Positions 53,318-61,744 of a DNA stretch of 64,000 nt are shown one piece after another. This stretch comes from CAWGCE01 sp964480915. Lineage in GTDB: Bacteria > Planctomycetota > Planctomycetia > Pirellulales > Pirellulaceae. The translations under genes were made by a program, and so were the position numbers. The DNA lies in assembly GCA_964480915.1 (NCBI GenBank), contig CAYZRS010000007.1:62001-126000 (forward strand), read 5' to 3'. The notes beneath the pieces are model-generated. The model saw only the letters and a list, made by a program, of their open reading frames with translations, did no database searches and had not been told where the DNA came from. Every line of letters begins with the position of its first letter. Positions within the stretch are counted from its first letter, which is position 1.

Positions 53318-54154
53318 ATGATCAAAAACAATGGCAAGGCACTGATCGCCTTGATGGCACTGACGTTCACTTCTCACATGCTGACTCCCGCTTGCGGCGA
53401 CGGGTTTGCACCTCCCTCACTGGACGAGGCGATGCGGTTCTTCGGGATTGGCGTCGGTTCCGGTTATCACAACAAACCGTGCTGCCCGCATCAGGGACAG
53501 GAGTACAACAAGATGCTGGAGGGTTGCAGCAACCCCGGCTGGGTCGCATGGAAGCGCTCGCAACTTTCCTGCCGCGTCCCGCATGTTGCCGCCCCCAGCT
53601 GTTGGCCCGGCGAAGATGGTACTCCACCATGTCGTCAGTGTGTGCACGCCACGCAATGGGCGGCTCCGACGCAACACTTCCAGAGCTATCACCAGCCCGG
53701 ATTCGAGGGTGATTTCCAGCCAGAGAACAACGAGTCGCCAACGCCGGCGAAATCGCAGAGCTCGCCGAATTTGTACGGCCCCGACACGAGTTCCGATCTA
53801 GATAAGACGGATCTTCGGCAGCGATCGAACGTCGAATCGCTACCGAATTCGACTCGAGAGCCGGCCGAATCTCCGCAACGTCGTTCGATCGAAGATTTGC
53901 TGGAAGGCATTGGCGTCGAGCCGGGGAATGACCAGGCCACTTTCAACAAAGCGGAGACCGCGCCGGCCGTCGATGAGTCAAAAGCGACACCCGCGGCGGG
54001 CCAGGATTTGTGGAAGCGGTTGAGCCCAGAGACTCGCGAGTTATTTCGCCGCGAATTCCCGAATGACAACCTGCTCCCGCCAGGCAAATCGAAACCCCAG
54101 GGGCGGCTAGATTCGTCACGACGCGGAAACCGATCGGGCTCGATGTGGTGGTAG
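53318..54154 (+). CDS. Exported cysteine-rich hypothetical protein
   Basis: 278 residues from MIKNNGKAL, with AGGAA about 11 bases upstream. A signal peptide (ALIALMALTFTSHMLTPACG) leads into a cysteine-rich segment of about 90 residues (KPCCPHQGQEY, EGCSNPGW, LSCRVPHV, SCWPGEDGTPPCRQC). A long polar, Ser/Pro/Asn-rich low-complexity region follows up to about residue 230, then a short ordered C-terminus (LWKRLSPETRELFRREFPN) and a basic tail. I do not recognise a family. Disulfide-linked surface or cell-envelope function is plausible given the cysteine cluster next to a disordered linker. Confidence 0.7.
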   Translation: MIKNNGKALIALMALTFTSHMLTPACGDGFAPPSLDEAMRFFGIGVGSGYHNKPCCPHQGQEYNKMLEGCSNPGWVAWKRSQLSCRVPHVAAPSCWPGEDGTPPCRQCVHATQWAAPTQHFQSYHQPGFEGDFQPENNESPTPAKSQSSPNLYGPDTSSDLDKTDLRQRSNVESLPNSTREPAESPQRRSIEDLLEGIGVEPGNDQATFNKAETAPAVDESKATPAAGQDLWKRLSPETRELFRREFPNDNLLPPGKSKPQGRLDSSRRGNRSGSMWW

Positions 54155-54264
54155 CTGACGACGAGAGCCATCCCAAGGCGGCTCCCGTCACAGGAATAGG
54201 CAGTCACCTGCAGTACGAACGGTAGACGTTTTCGCCACTCGTAGTAGAATCCATTCCGAAGGTT

Positions 54265-54303
54265 GCACGCCGCTGATCTCTTTTGATCGGCGGCGTGCTC
54301 TTT
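54265..54303 (+). terminator. Rho-independent terminator
   Basis: Arms 54265-54278 and 54285-54298 pair over 14 bases with a single T-G wobble and a six-base loop, followed by TCTTTC. It lies 111 bases after the stop of the Cys-rich protein gene and before ndk. Confidence 0.75.
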
Positions 54304-54373
54304 CATTACTGGCAGGTTGCCAGCTAACATTGATAAACACAAATCGAATTCCATTCCTAGGAGTCACTCTGCC

Positions 54374-54832
54374 ATGGAGCGAACGCTCGTACTTTTGAAA
54401 CCTGACTGTGTTCAGCGACGCCTGATGGGTCGCATCCTGACTCGCTTTGAAGACAAGGGCATGAACGTTGTGGCGATGAAAATGCTGCAAGTCACACCAG
54501 AGCTTTCCAAGCAGCACTATGCAGAACATGTAGAGAAGCCCTTTTATCCAGGGCTGGAAGAATTCATCACGGGCGCTCCCGTCCTGGCAATGGTGATCCA
54601 AGGCCTAGAAGCGATCCAGGTCGTTCGGGACATGCTGGGTGCAACCAACGGCTTGAAGGCGGCACCCGGTACGATTCGTGGTGACTACAGCAGTAGCCGA
54701 CAGATGAATTTGGTGCACGCGTCGGATGGCCCCGAATCGTCGAAACGAGAAATCGAACTATATTTCAACGCCGCTGAAATCTGTGACTATGAACCGACGT
54801 TGCTGCCATGGTTCAAGGCAGGCGACGAGTAA
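54374..54832 (+). CDS. ndk: Nucleoside diphosphate kinase
   Basis: 152 residues. It equilibrates nucleoside triphosphate pools through a phosphohistidine intermediate. LLKPDCVQRRLMGRI carries the phosphate-binding Lys9; the active-site histidine is His115 in MNLVHASDGPESSKREI, with the typical RGDYSSSRQ ahead of it. Length is slightly above the standard 140-150 and the C-terminus has an extra YEPTLLPWFKAGDE tail. ATG at 54374 is chosen for AGGAG upstream; the frame is open for another 19 codons. Confidence 0.96.
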   Translation: MERTLVLLKPDCVQRRLMGRILTRFEDKGMNVVAMKMLQVTPELSKQHYAEHVEKPFYPGLEEFITGAPVLAMVIQGLEAIQVVRDMLGATNGLKAAPGTIRGDYSSSRQMNLVHASDGPESSKREIELYFNAAEICDYEPTLLPWFKAGDE

Positions 54833-54888
54833 ATCGCGATAGAGGCATTCATCGCTTGCAAACGCGGTCTAAACCGAACAGGAGTCCG

Positions 54889-55083
54889 ATGCACATACGC
54901 TTTCGCACTTTGTCGGTTCTGACCGCGTTTTTTGTTTGGTCTTTTGTTTGCTTAGGGAGCGGTTCGTCCGTGAGTTGCGGGCAGCCGACGGATGCGGTTC
55001 GGAGCCGCTTGTCCTCTTGGGCTTTTGTTGTCCCCGAGGGCTTCTGTTGTCCCGTGAGTCGCTCCGCCAGGCAGCTGCCATGA
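54889..55083 (+). CDS. Small exported hypothetical protein downstream of ndk
   Basis: 64 residues with a strong ribosome site (AGGAG five bases before the ATG) and a signal-peptide-like N-terminus (MHIRFRTLSVLTAFFVWSFV). The remainder is short, with CGQPTDAVRSRL and FVVPEGFCCPVSRSARQLP, and carries four cysteines. The gene is 56 bases after ndk on the same strand. It could be a genuine small secreted protein or the 5' remnant of a decayed gene; the abrupt end after a Ser/Arg stretch leaves both open. No family recognised. Confidence 0.45.
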   Translation: MHIRFRTLSVLTAFFVWSFVCLGSGSSVSCGQPTDAVRSRLSSWAFVVPEGFCCPVSRSARQLP

Positions 55084-55206
55084 AAACTCCGTTTAACGAG
55101 AAGCCGGCCGTTTAGCGAGAGGCGCGAAGTAGTCGACGAGTTCGGTCATGCTCATCAACACGTTGCTTCTTATGCATTTCCATTCCTTTTTCCCAAGTCA
55201 CAGGCG

Positions 55207-56577
55207 ATGTTGAAACGGGGAGCAATGCTGCTGGGGCCGATGCTCGCTTTGCTGCTAGGTTGCGTCTTGCGGCAAAACGGGTTGTCGCCGTCCATTTGCT
55301 GGACCGCGGGCGTGACGACGCTTTGTGCGATCTGGTGGATTTTCGAGCCAATTCCGATTCCGGCGACGTCGCTGATTCCACTGGCGGTCTTTCCGCTGGT
55401 TGGGGTTCTGACACCAGCCAAGGTTGGCGAAGCCTATGGCAGCCCCTTGATTCTGCTGATGCTCGGCGGGTTTATGTTGTCGACCGCCATGGAACGCAGC
55501 GGCGCCCATCGCCGTATCGCCATTTCGATGGTGTCACTATTCGGCGGTAGCAGCGCCAGGCGACTGGTGTTCGGATTCATGACGGCGTCGGCGATGCTCA
55601 GCATGTGGCTCTCCAACGCGGCGACGACGTTGATGCTATTGCCGATCGCTCTGGCGGTTCTGGATCAAGTCGACAACGAGCGACTCAAAATCAGCTTGCT
55701 ACTAGGGATCGCTTACGCTGCCAGTGTGGGAGGCATCGGCACGCCGATTGGGACACCGCCCAACCTGGTGTTCATGGATGTCTACACCCGAAGCACCGGC
55801 ATCGAACCGACCTTTTTGCAATGGATGAAGTGGGCCGTTCCCATCGTGATCGTCATGCTCCCGGTGGTCGGCCTGTGGCTGACGCGAGGCTTGCCGCGAT
55901 CATTACAAGTGACGCTTCCTCCCGTCGGGGCATGGCGTCGTGAGGAGGTGCGGACACTGCTGGTGTTTGCCGTCACGGCTTTGCTGTGGATTACGCGCAG
56001 GCAGCCCTCTGGCGGCTGGAGTGCCGCCCTCGGCTTAGAAAGCGCCAATGATGCCAGCGTCGCACTGTGCGCAGTGATCGTGATGTTCCTCATCCCAAAT
56101 GGGAAAGGGGGAAAACTGCTCGACTGGGAAACGGCATCTAGTATTCAGTGGGGAATTTTCCTGTTGTTTGGTGGCGGTATCGCGATCGCCAAGGCCTTCA
56201 CAAGCTCTGGGCTCGCCGACACGATTGGCGCATCGTTAACCAACATCGGGAACCTGCCATTACTCGTCATGATGGCGTCGACTTGCCTGGCGGTTACTTT
56301 CCTAACGGAAATCACCAGCAACACAGCCACAACGGCCCTCCTGATGCCCGTGCTGGCAGCCGCAGCAGCTTCGGCCGAACTCGATCCCAAGCTCATCATG
56401 GTGCCAGCAGCGATCAGCGCGAGCTTTGCCTTCATGCTGCCCGTCGCGACTCCGCCCAACGCAATCGTTTTCGGGTCGACGCACCTCACGGTCAAAACGA
56501 TGGCAAGAGAAGGGCTCATCCTGAACCTCCTGGGGGTCGCCATCGTGACGGCCATTTGCCGTTGGCTATTGGTTTGA
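55207..56577 (+). CDS. DASS/SLC13-type sodium:anion symporter
   Basis: 456 residues with about 11-12 membrane helices. The two substrate/sodium motifs of the divalent anion:sodium symporters are present: SNAATTLMLLPIAL in the first half and TSNTATTALLMPVL in the second, along with TPIGTPPNLVF and ATPPNAIVFGS. Likely substrates are dicarboxylates such as succinate or malate, or sulfate. It lies 261 bases upstream of the hydroxyproline genes on the same strand. It could belong to that region's regulon, although hydroxyproline itself is not a typical substrate of this family. Confidence 0.9.
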   Translation: MLKRGAMLLGPMLALLLGCVLRQNGLSPSICWTAGVTTLCAIWWIFEPIPIPATSLIPLAVFPLVGVLTPAKVGEAYGSPLILLMLGGFMLSTAMERSGAHRRIAISMVSLFGGSSARRLVFGFMTASAMLSMWLSNAATTLMLLPIALAVLDQVDNERLKISLLLGIAYAASVGGIGTPIGTPPNLVFMDVYTRSTGIEPTFLQWMKWAVPIVIVMLPVVGLWLTRGLPRSLQVTLPPVGAWRREEVRTLLVFAVTALLWITRRQPSGGWSAALGLESANDASVALCAVIVMFLIPNGKGGKLLDWETASSIQWGIFLLFGGGIAIAKAFTSSGLADTIGASLTNIGNLPLLVMMASTCLAVTFLTEITSNTATTALLMPVLAAAAASAELDPKLIMVPAAISASFAFMLPVATPPNAIVFGSTHLTVKTMAREGLILNLLGVAIVTAICRWLLV

Positions 56578-56732
56578 ACCCGCCCAGCTTTCGGGCGGAG
56601 GAAGTGATCTGAAACGGTTCGTTTCGGTACAACAACCTTGGCCCGCCGGCCGAATTGCGTGATTTACGTTTGCTTGACAACATCCGGGCCACAAATCGGC
56701 CGTCCATGGAACACACAATCCGTTCTGACTTT

Positions 56733-56768
56733 CGGACAACTTGTTCGGCGGCTTAATGACTCTAGAAT
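56733..56768 (+). promoter_or_regulatory. Candidate promoter and operator of the hydroxyproline genes
   Basis: A near-palindrome CGGACAA-C-TTGTTCG (56733-56747, one mismatch) overlaps a possible -35 (TTGTTC 56741-56746), followed after 16 bases by TAGAAT (56763-56768). It lies about 70 bases before the DapA-like gene. The inverted ACAA/TTGT form resembles sites of GntR-type regulators, which often control hydroxyproline use, but no regulator gene is in the window. Confidence 0.35.
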
Positions 56769-56838
56769 CGGGCTACGTCCAACCACCATGGGCACCGTTG
56801 ACTGCCCACTAACTGACCGTTAACTCCATGGGAACGCC

Positions 56839-57798
56839 ATGATCGACAGTATTTTCCAAGGTTGCTTGCCAGCCCTGATGACTCCCGCCACGTCGGCAAG
56901 ATTGCCAGATTTCGCCGCACTTGTTCGCAAGGGCCAAGAATTAGTGAAAACGGGAATGTCGGGCGTGATCTACTGCGGCTCGATGGGCGACTGGCCGCTG
57001 CTGACCGACGCGCAGCGGCAAGAGGGCGTCCAGGCATTGTGCGAAGCGGGCGTGCCGACGGTCGTCGGCACGGGGGCGATCAACACTGCGGCGGCGGTCG
57101 GACACGCTGCGCATGCGGCCGCGCACAACGCTGGCGGATTGATGGTGATTCCTCGCGTCCTTTCGCGCGGCACTTCGGTGGCGGCCCAGCGGGATCATTT
57201 TGCGGCGATCTTGGCCGCGGCCCCCAATCTCCCGGCGGTCATTTACAACAGTCCGTACTACGGCTTTGAAACGAAGGCGGAGCTATTCTTTGATTTGAGA
57301 GAAGACTTCAACAACCTCATCGGCTTCAAAGAGTTTGGCGGAGCCGCATCGCTCAGTTACGCCGCCGAGCACATTACTAGCGGCGATGACAGCCTGTCGC
57401 TCCTCGTAGGAGTCGACACGCAAGTCTTTCACGGTTTCGTCCACTGTGGTGCGGCCGGCGCGATCACCGGCATCGGTAACGCGCTGCCAGAGGAGGTGCT
57501 CCATTTCGTGGCGCTGTGCCGATCGGCAGCCGCAGGCGACGTCGTCGCGCGGCGCTGGGCGCAAGAGCTTCACGAAGCGCTGGCGGTCCTTTCGAAATTC
57601 GACGAGGGGCCCGACCTGGTCCTCTACTACAAGCACCTGATGGTCTTGAATGGCGACCGTGAATACTCGCTGCAGTTCAATCCAACGGACCAGCTTTCGG
57701 ACAGTCAGCGGCAGTTTGTGCAATCGCAATACACCTTGTTCCGCACCTGGTGGGCCGACTGGCCTGGGCGGGAATGGAACGGCAGTCCATCAGCTTAA
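56839..57798 (+). CDS. DapA-family enzyme, likely pyrroline-4-hydroxy-2-carboxylate deaminase
   Basis: 319 residues of the class I Schiff-base aldolase fold. The Schiff-base Lys164 lies in LIGFKEFGG and the conserved Tyr140 in YNSPYYGFE. Family chemistry ranges over dihydrodipicolinate synthase, N-acetylneuraminate lyase and others. With a hydroxyproline epimerase, an FAD oxidoreductase and a semialdehyde dehydrogenase beside it, the best reading is the deaminase that converts 1-pyrroline-4-hydroxy-2-carboxylate to 2,5-dioxovalerate. That assignment rests on context. Its end overlaps that of the convergent dehydrogenase gene by nine bases. Confidence 0.88.
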   Translation: MIDSIFQGCLPALMTPATSARLPDFAALVRKGQELVKTGMSGVIYCGSMGDWPLLTDAQRQEGVQALCEAGVPTVVGTGAINTAAAVGHAAHAAAHNAGGLMVIPRVLSRGTSVAAQRDHFAAILAAAPNLPAVIYNSPYYGFETKAELFFDLREDFNNLIGFKEFGGAASLSYAAEHITSGDDSLSLLVGVDTQVFHGFVHCGAAGAITGIGNALPEEVLHFVALCRSAAAGDVVARRWAQELHEALAVLSKFDEGPDLVLYYKHLMVLNGDREYSLQFNPTDQLSDSQRQFVQSQYTLFRTWWADWPGREWNGSPSA

Positions 57799-59373
57799 CA
57801 CCGTGACCTCGCCTTTCGTCCATTCGCCGTCGATCAGTCGCCAGGCTCCCGTCGCATTGGCGTCTTGCAAAGCGGCGGGCAAGCGATGCGGCCTAACGTT
57901 GTCGAAACATTGCAGCATCGCAAATCGCAGCATGGAACCGGGCAATCCGACAGCCGTGAACCCGGGATGACCAGTTGCTGGAAAGGGGCCGCCATGATTC
58001 ATGGCCGCCGTGACCGCGACTCCGGTCGGCATTTTGTCATTCAGCAACCGGCCAACACGCTGCCGTAAAGCGGCCGCGATCGGTCGGTAGGCCCCGTCGT
58101 CTTGACTGTCGGTCGCAGAGAAGATGCATCCGGTAAGATTCCCCTCCATGGCCGCTGCAATGGCAGCCGCCTGCTGGACCGACTGCGCGATGACCATCAG
58201 GCAGGCATTTCCAAACGCCTCGGTCTGCAGTTCATGACTATTCGCTAGAAAATCACTCCCTGACACGCGCAATAGTGTATTGGCGTAGCTGTACCCTTGG
58301 CCGCCACCCGTCTTGCCACCACAGACGACCTGTGCTCCGGCCGCTTGCAGCGACTCAACAGCCCGCCCGAGCCCTTCCCTGCCCGCTGCGGACAGCAGTG
58401 TCCCGACAGCGGCCGCTTGGAATTGATCGGCGACGGAGGCGACGAACTCATCGGCTCCCGGCGATTCCACAAGAATAACAATCCCAGGACTCGTACAGAA
58501 TTGACCAGTTCCCAGCAAGCAGCTGCCACTCAACTGAGTCGCAATGTCGGCGCCTCGTTCTTGCAGGGCGCCGGGCAATACGAAGAGCGGGTTGACCGAC
58601 GAGAGCTCCAAATAGATCGGCTTGCCAACCGCGTCTGCGGCCGCCTTTAGCTTCAAGCCGGCGTGTCGTGCTCCCGTGTAACCGACGGCGCCAAGCCGAG
58701 GGTCCGCGACAAGCCGCTCACCGTCCGAGTGTTCCGTTCGGTAGAGAAGCTGAACGGTTCCGGACGGCATGCCCGTTGCCTCGGCAGCCGCCTGCGCCTC
58801 TTCTGCCAGCAATCGTGTCGTGCCCGGGTGTGCCGAATTGGCTTTGGCGATCACGGGGTTGCCGGCCGCAATCGCTGCCGCGAAATCGCCCCCGGAGATA
58901 CTGCCGAACGCCAGCGGAAAGTTGTTCGGTCCGAAGACAGCGACCGGGCCTATTGCCGCATAACACGACCGGATATTGCTGGCCGTATCAATCGTCGCCA
59001 TACGCCAACTGCCGGTGCGGGCCGCCTCGGCAGCCTGCCTCAGTTGGTTGCAAGTCCTTGGCAATTCGACTCCCGCCAATCGAGGTGACAGTGGTAGCGC
59101 TGTTTCCAACGCGGCCAGGGCGCAGATTTCGTCGGAGCGTTCTTCGATGCGGGTCGCGAAGCATTCTAAGAACTTTGCGATCTGTTCGCCGGGTAAATCA
59201 CGCAGGGCAGCGAACGCCGCCTGCGCCGCCTCCAGAGCCGCGTCGCAATCGGCCCAGTCGCTGATTGGATACTCACCGTCAATCGGTGCTGCTGCTTGAG
59301 GGTCGCTTGCTTGAAACGTCGCCTTGGCGGACGCGTCTCGCCATTTACCGTCAATTAATACAGGGTATGCCAT
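57790..59373 (-). CDS. Aldehyde dehydrogenase, probable 2,5-dioxovalerate dehydrogenase
   Basis: 527 residues. The NAD(P)-dependent aldehyde dehydrogenase core has catalytic Cys293 in GTGQFCTSPG and general base Glu256 in YLELSSVNPL, with cofactor motif FGPNNFPLAFG. The sequence pattern (GKWRDASAKATFQASDPQ at the start, FCTSPGIVI, MNHGGPFPATGHPGFTAV) is that of the alpha-ketoglutarate semialdehyde dehydrogenase group. It would oxidise 2,5-dioxovalerate to 2-oxoglutarate, the last step of hydroxyproline catabolism. It is transcribed from the 59374-59499 gap, divergent from the epimerase gene, and converges with the deaminase gene. Confidence 0.9.
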   Translation of the reverse strand: MAYPVLIDGKWRDASAKATFQASDPQAAAPIDGEYPISDWADCDAALEAAQAAFAALRDLPGEQIAKFLECFATRIEERSDEICALAALETALPLSPRLAGVELPRTCNQLRQAAEAARTGSWRMATIDTASNIRSCYAAIGPVAVFGPNNFPLAFGSISGGDFAAAIAAGNPVIAKANSAHPGTTRLLAEEAQAAAEATGMPSGTVQLLYRTEHSDGERLVADPRLGAVGYTGARHAGLKLKAAADAVGKPIYLELSSVNPLFVLPGALQERGADIATQLSGSCLLGTGQFCTSPGIVILVESPGADEFVASVADQFQAAAVGTLLSAAGREGLGRAVESLQAAGAQVVCGGKTGGGQGYSYANTLLRVSGSDFLANSHELQTEAFGNACLMVIAQSVQQAAAIAAAMEGNLTGCIFSATDSQDDGAYRPIAAALRQRVGRLLNDKMPTGVAVTAAMNHGGPFPATGHPGFTAVGLPGSMLRFAMLQCFDNVRPHRLPAALQDANATGAWRLIDGEWTKGEVTVLS

Positions 59374-59499
59374 GAAGGGGCTCCAACGAAAACATAGACG
59401 TCTGTTATGATCAAGCTAACAGCGTACAACAAGCGTCGACCCGTCGCATCGGGGCGGCAGCCTCGCCCCGCATTAGCAAGAAAACCAGAGACCGACGTC

Positions 59500-60441
59500 A
59501 TGCGCGCCGTTCACGTTATTGATTCCCACACGGGTGGGGAACCGACGCGAGTCGTCATTGATGGCGGCCCTGATTTGGGGGTCGGATCGTTCGCCGAACA
59601 ATTTGAGCGGTTCCAGCAAGAACACGATTCGTTCCGAGCATCCATCGTGAACGAGCCTCGGGGATCCGATGTGTTGGTCGGTGCCCTACTCTGCGAGCCA
59701 ACCGACGCCTCGTGCACCGTCGGAGTCATGTTTTTCAATAACCAAGGGTTCCTCGGCATGTGCGGCCACGGCACGATCGGCCTGGTGGCTACGCTTGCTC
59801 ATCTGGACGCACTGCCAGTGGGCACGCACCGCATTGAGACGCCGGCCGGCGTTGTAACAGCCACCCTGCACGAGGACGGGACGGTCGATGTCGAGAATGT
59901 CGCAAGTTATCGCGCCAGCAGCGGAATTTCAGTGACTGCGAATGGAAGCACCTTCATCGGTGACGTTGCCTATGGCGGCAATTGGTTCTTCTTAACAAAA
60001 TCGCCCGTCGAAACAATCAACGTGGACCGCGCTGCCGAGCTTACCTCGCTGGCGATCAGTATCCGCCAACACTTGGCCGACGCCGGCATCACGGGCCAGG
60101 ACGGCGCCTTCATCGATCACGTGGAATTCTTCACGTCGCCAGGCGATCCGCAGAACGATAGTCGCAATTTTGTTCTTTGTCCTGGCGGGGCCTATGATCG
60201 ATCACCGTGCGGCACCGGCACCAGTGCCAAACTGGCCTGCCTGGCAGCCGAAGGGAAACTGCAGCCGGGTGCTGTCTGGCGGCAAGAGAGCATCGTCGGC
60301 AGTGTTTTTACGGGCTCTTACCAATGGTCGGACCAGCCTAACCACATCATCCCCACCATTCGTGGCCGCGCTTTCATTACGAGTGAAGCGACGCTACTGA
60401 TTGATCCGGCCGATCCGTTTGCCGCAGGCTTTTCACAATGA
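59500..60441 (+). CDS. 4-Hydroxyproline 2-epimerase (proline racemase family)
   Basis: 313 residues from MRAVHVIDSHTGGEPTR, the usual N-terminus. Both catalytic cysteines are kept: Cys88 in MCGHGTIG and Cys237 in DRSPCGTGTSAK, in the same places as the bacterial hydroxyproline 2-epimerases. A Thr at the second position would have meant a trans-3-hydroxyproline dehydratase, so this one should epimerise trans-4-hydroxy-L-proline to cis-4-hydroxy-D-proline. It is cytoplasmic. Its stop overlaps the start of the FAD oxidoreductase gene as ATGA, giving coupled expression of steps one and two. Confidence 0.93.
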   Translation: MRAVHVIDSHTGGEPTRVVIDGGPDLGVGSFAEQFERFQQEHDSFRASIVNEPRGSDVLVGALLCEPTDASCTVGVMFFNNQGFLGMCGHGTIGLVATLAHLDALPVGTHRIETPAGVVTATLHEDGTVDVENVASYRASSGISVTANGSTFIGDVAYGGNWFFLTKSPVETINVDRAAELTSLAISIRQHLADAGITGQDGAFIDHVEFFTSPGDPQNDSRNFVLCPGGAYDRSPCGTGTSAKLACLAAEGKLQPGAVWRQESIVGSVFTGSYQWSDQPNHIIPTIRGRAFITSEATLLIDPADPFAAGFSQ

Positions 60442-61697
60442 GTCACGACACTCCTCAAAGCGTCGCGGTCATCGGCGGCGGTGTTATCGGAGCGATGTCG
60501 GCTTGGTACCTGGCAGACGCCGGGCTGCGAGTGACGATCATCGATCGCGAGCGGTTCGGCGCGGCGTGCTCGCACGGCAACTGCGGCTACATCTGCCCCA
60601 GCCACGTGTTGCCGCTGGCTCAACCGGGCGCCATTGCAGCGACCCTGCCAAAGCTGCTGAATCGCAACTCGCCGCTGCGGATCAAACCGCGGCTTTCCGC
60701 TGGGCTTTATCGCTGGCTCTACCATTTTTCCCGCCGCTGCAACCAGGCCCACATGATGGAGGCGGCCTCGGCGCGGCACGCCTTGCTGCAGTCTTCCATC
60801 GAGCACTACCGTCAACTCATTCGCACCGAATCGATCGACTGCCAGTGGCAAGCGCGAGGCCTGCTGTTCGTGTTCGATACGGAGGCGGCTTTCGAACATT
60901 ATCGTCAGACCGACCAATTGCTGACGGAAGAATTCGGCGTCGCGGCGACCGCCTACGATGCCGCGGCGCTCACCGATTTAGAACCCGCTTTGAAGCCAGG
61001 GCTGGGGGGTGGTTGGCACTACGAAGCGGATTGCCACATTCGCCCCGACCTGCTGATGCAATCGCTGCGGCTAAAGTTGGCAGCTAAGGGCGTCACCATC
61101 CTCGAACAGGCGCCCGTCAGCGGATTTGTCGGTGATCGCCACGGGAGAGCGGCCGCTTTGGTTGCCAGCCAAGCCGTCGAAGCGGATGCCTTTGTCGTGG
61201 CGACCGGAGCCATGACGCCTTTTCTAAATCGGCACCTGGGCTGCCGGATTCCGATTGAGCCTGGCAAAGGGTATTCGGTCACGATGCCGTCGCCCGCTGG
61301 AATGCCACGCATCCCGCTGATTTTCGAAGAGAGCCACGTGGCAGTCACGCCGCTCGGTTCGAGTTTTCGCATCGGTTCGACGATGGAATTCGTCGGCTAC
61401 GATCGATCGATACCGCCCCCGCGCATTGAGATGCTACGTTCGGCTGCCGAGCAATACCTACACGATCCGCACTGTGATCCGATCGAGTCGCAGTGGTACG
61501 GCTGGCGTCCCATGACTTGGGATGGCAAACCGATCATCGATCGCAGCCCGAAATATCAAAACGTCTGGATCGCGGCCGGCCATAGCATGCTGGGACTGAG
61601 CATGGCCGCCGGAACGGGCAAGTTGGTGCAAGAGCTCGTGTGCAACGAGCCGCCCCATTTGGACGTCGCGCCATTCTCCGTCTCCCGCTTTGGATGA
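60438..61697 (+). CDS. FAD-dependent D-amino acid oxidoreductase, likely D-hydroxyproline oxidase/dehydrogenase
   Basis: 419 residues of the DadA/glycine oxidase family. The FAD-binding Rossmann motif is VAVIGGGVIGAMSAWYLA at the N-terminus, and the C-terminal GWRPMTWDGKPIIDRSP with VWIAAGHSMLGLSMAAGTG is characteristic of D-amino acid dehydrogenases. Context with the epimerase gives cis-4-hydroxy-D-proline as the probable substrate, producing 1-pyrroline-4-hydroxy-2-carboxylate. It is a single-chain type rather than the three-subunit heteromer known from some pseudomonads. The gene starts within the epimerase stop codon. Confidence 0.9.
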   Translation: MSHDTPQSVAVIGGGVIGAMSAWYLADAGLRVTIIDRERFGAACSHGNCGYICPSHVLPLAQPGAIAATLPKLLNRNSPLRIKPRLSAGLYRWLYHFSRRCNQAHMMEAASARHALLQSSIEHYRQLIRTESIDCQWQARGLLFVFDTEAAFEHYRQTDQLLTEEFGVAATAYDAAALTDLEPALKPGLGGGWHYEADCHIRPDLLMQSLRLKLAAKGVTILEQAPVSGFVGDRHGRAAALVASQAVEADAFVVATGAMTPFLNRHLGCRIPIEPGKGYSVTMPSPAGMPRIPLIFEESHVAVTPLGSSFRIGSTMEFVGYDRSIPPPRIEMLRSAAEQYLHDPHCDPIESQWYGWRPMTWDGKPIIDRSPKYQNVWIAAGHSMLGLSMAAGTGKLVQELVCNEPPHLDVAPFSVSRFG

Positions 61698-61744
61698 CCG
61701 CCACCAAAGTCGCCTTTCGCTCCGTGATAGGCGACCTAACGAGC

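Noticed and set aside
53689..54354. A 221-codon minus-strand frame opposite the Cys-rich exported protein
   Set aside because: It runs through the terminator hairpin and into the ndk leader, and its composition is Ser/Arg low-complexity.
56578..56610. CCGCCC/GGGCGG hairpin after the DASS transporter gene
   Set aside because: Six-base stem with no T-tract; too weak to call a terminator.
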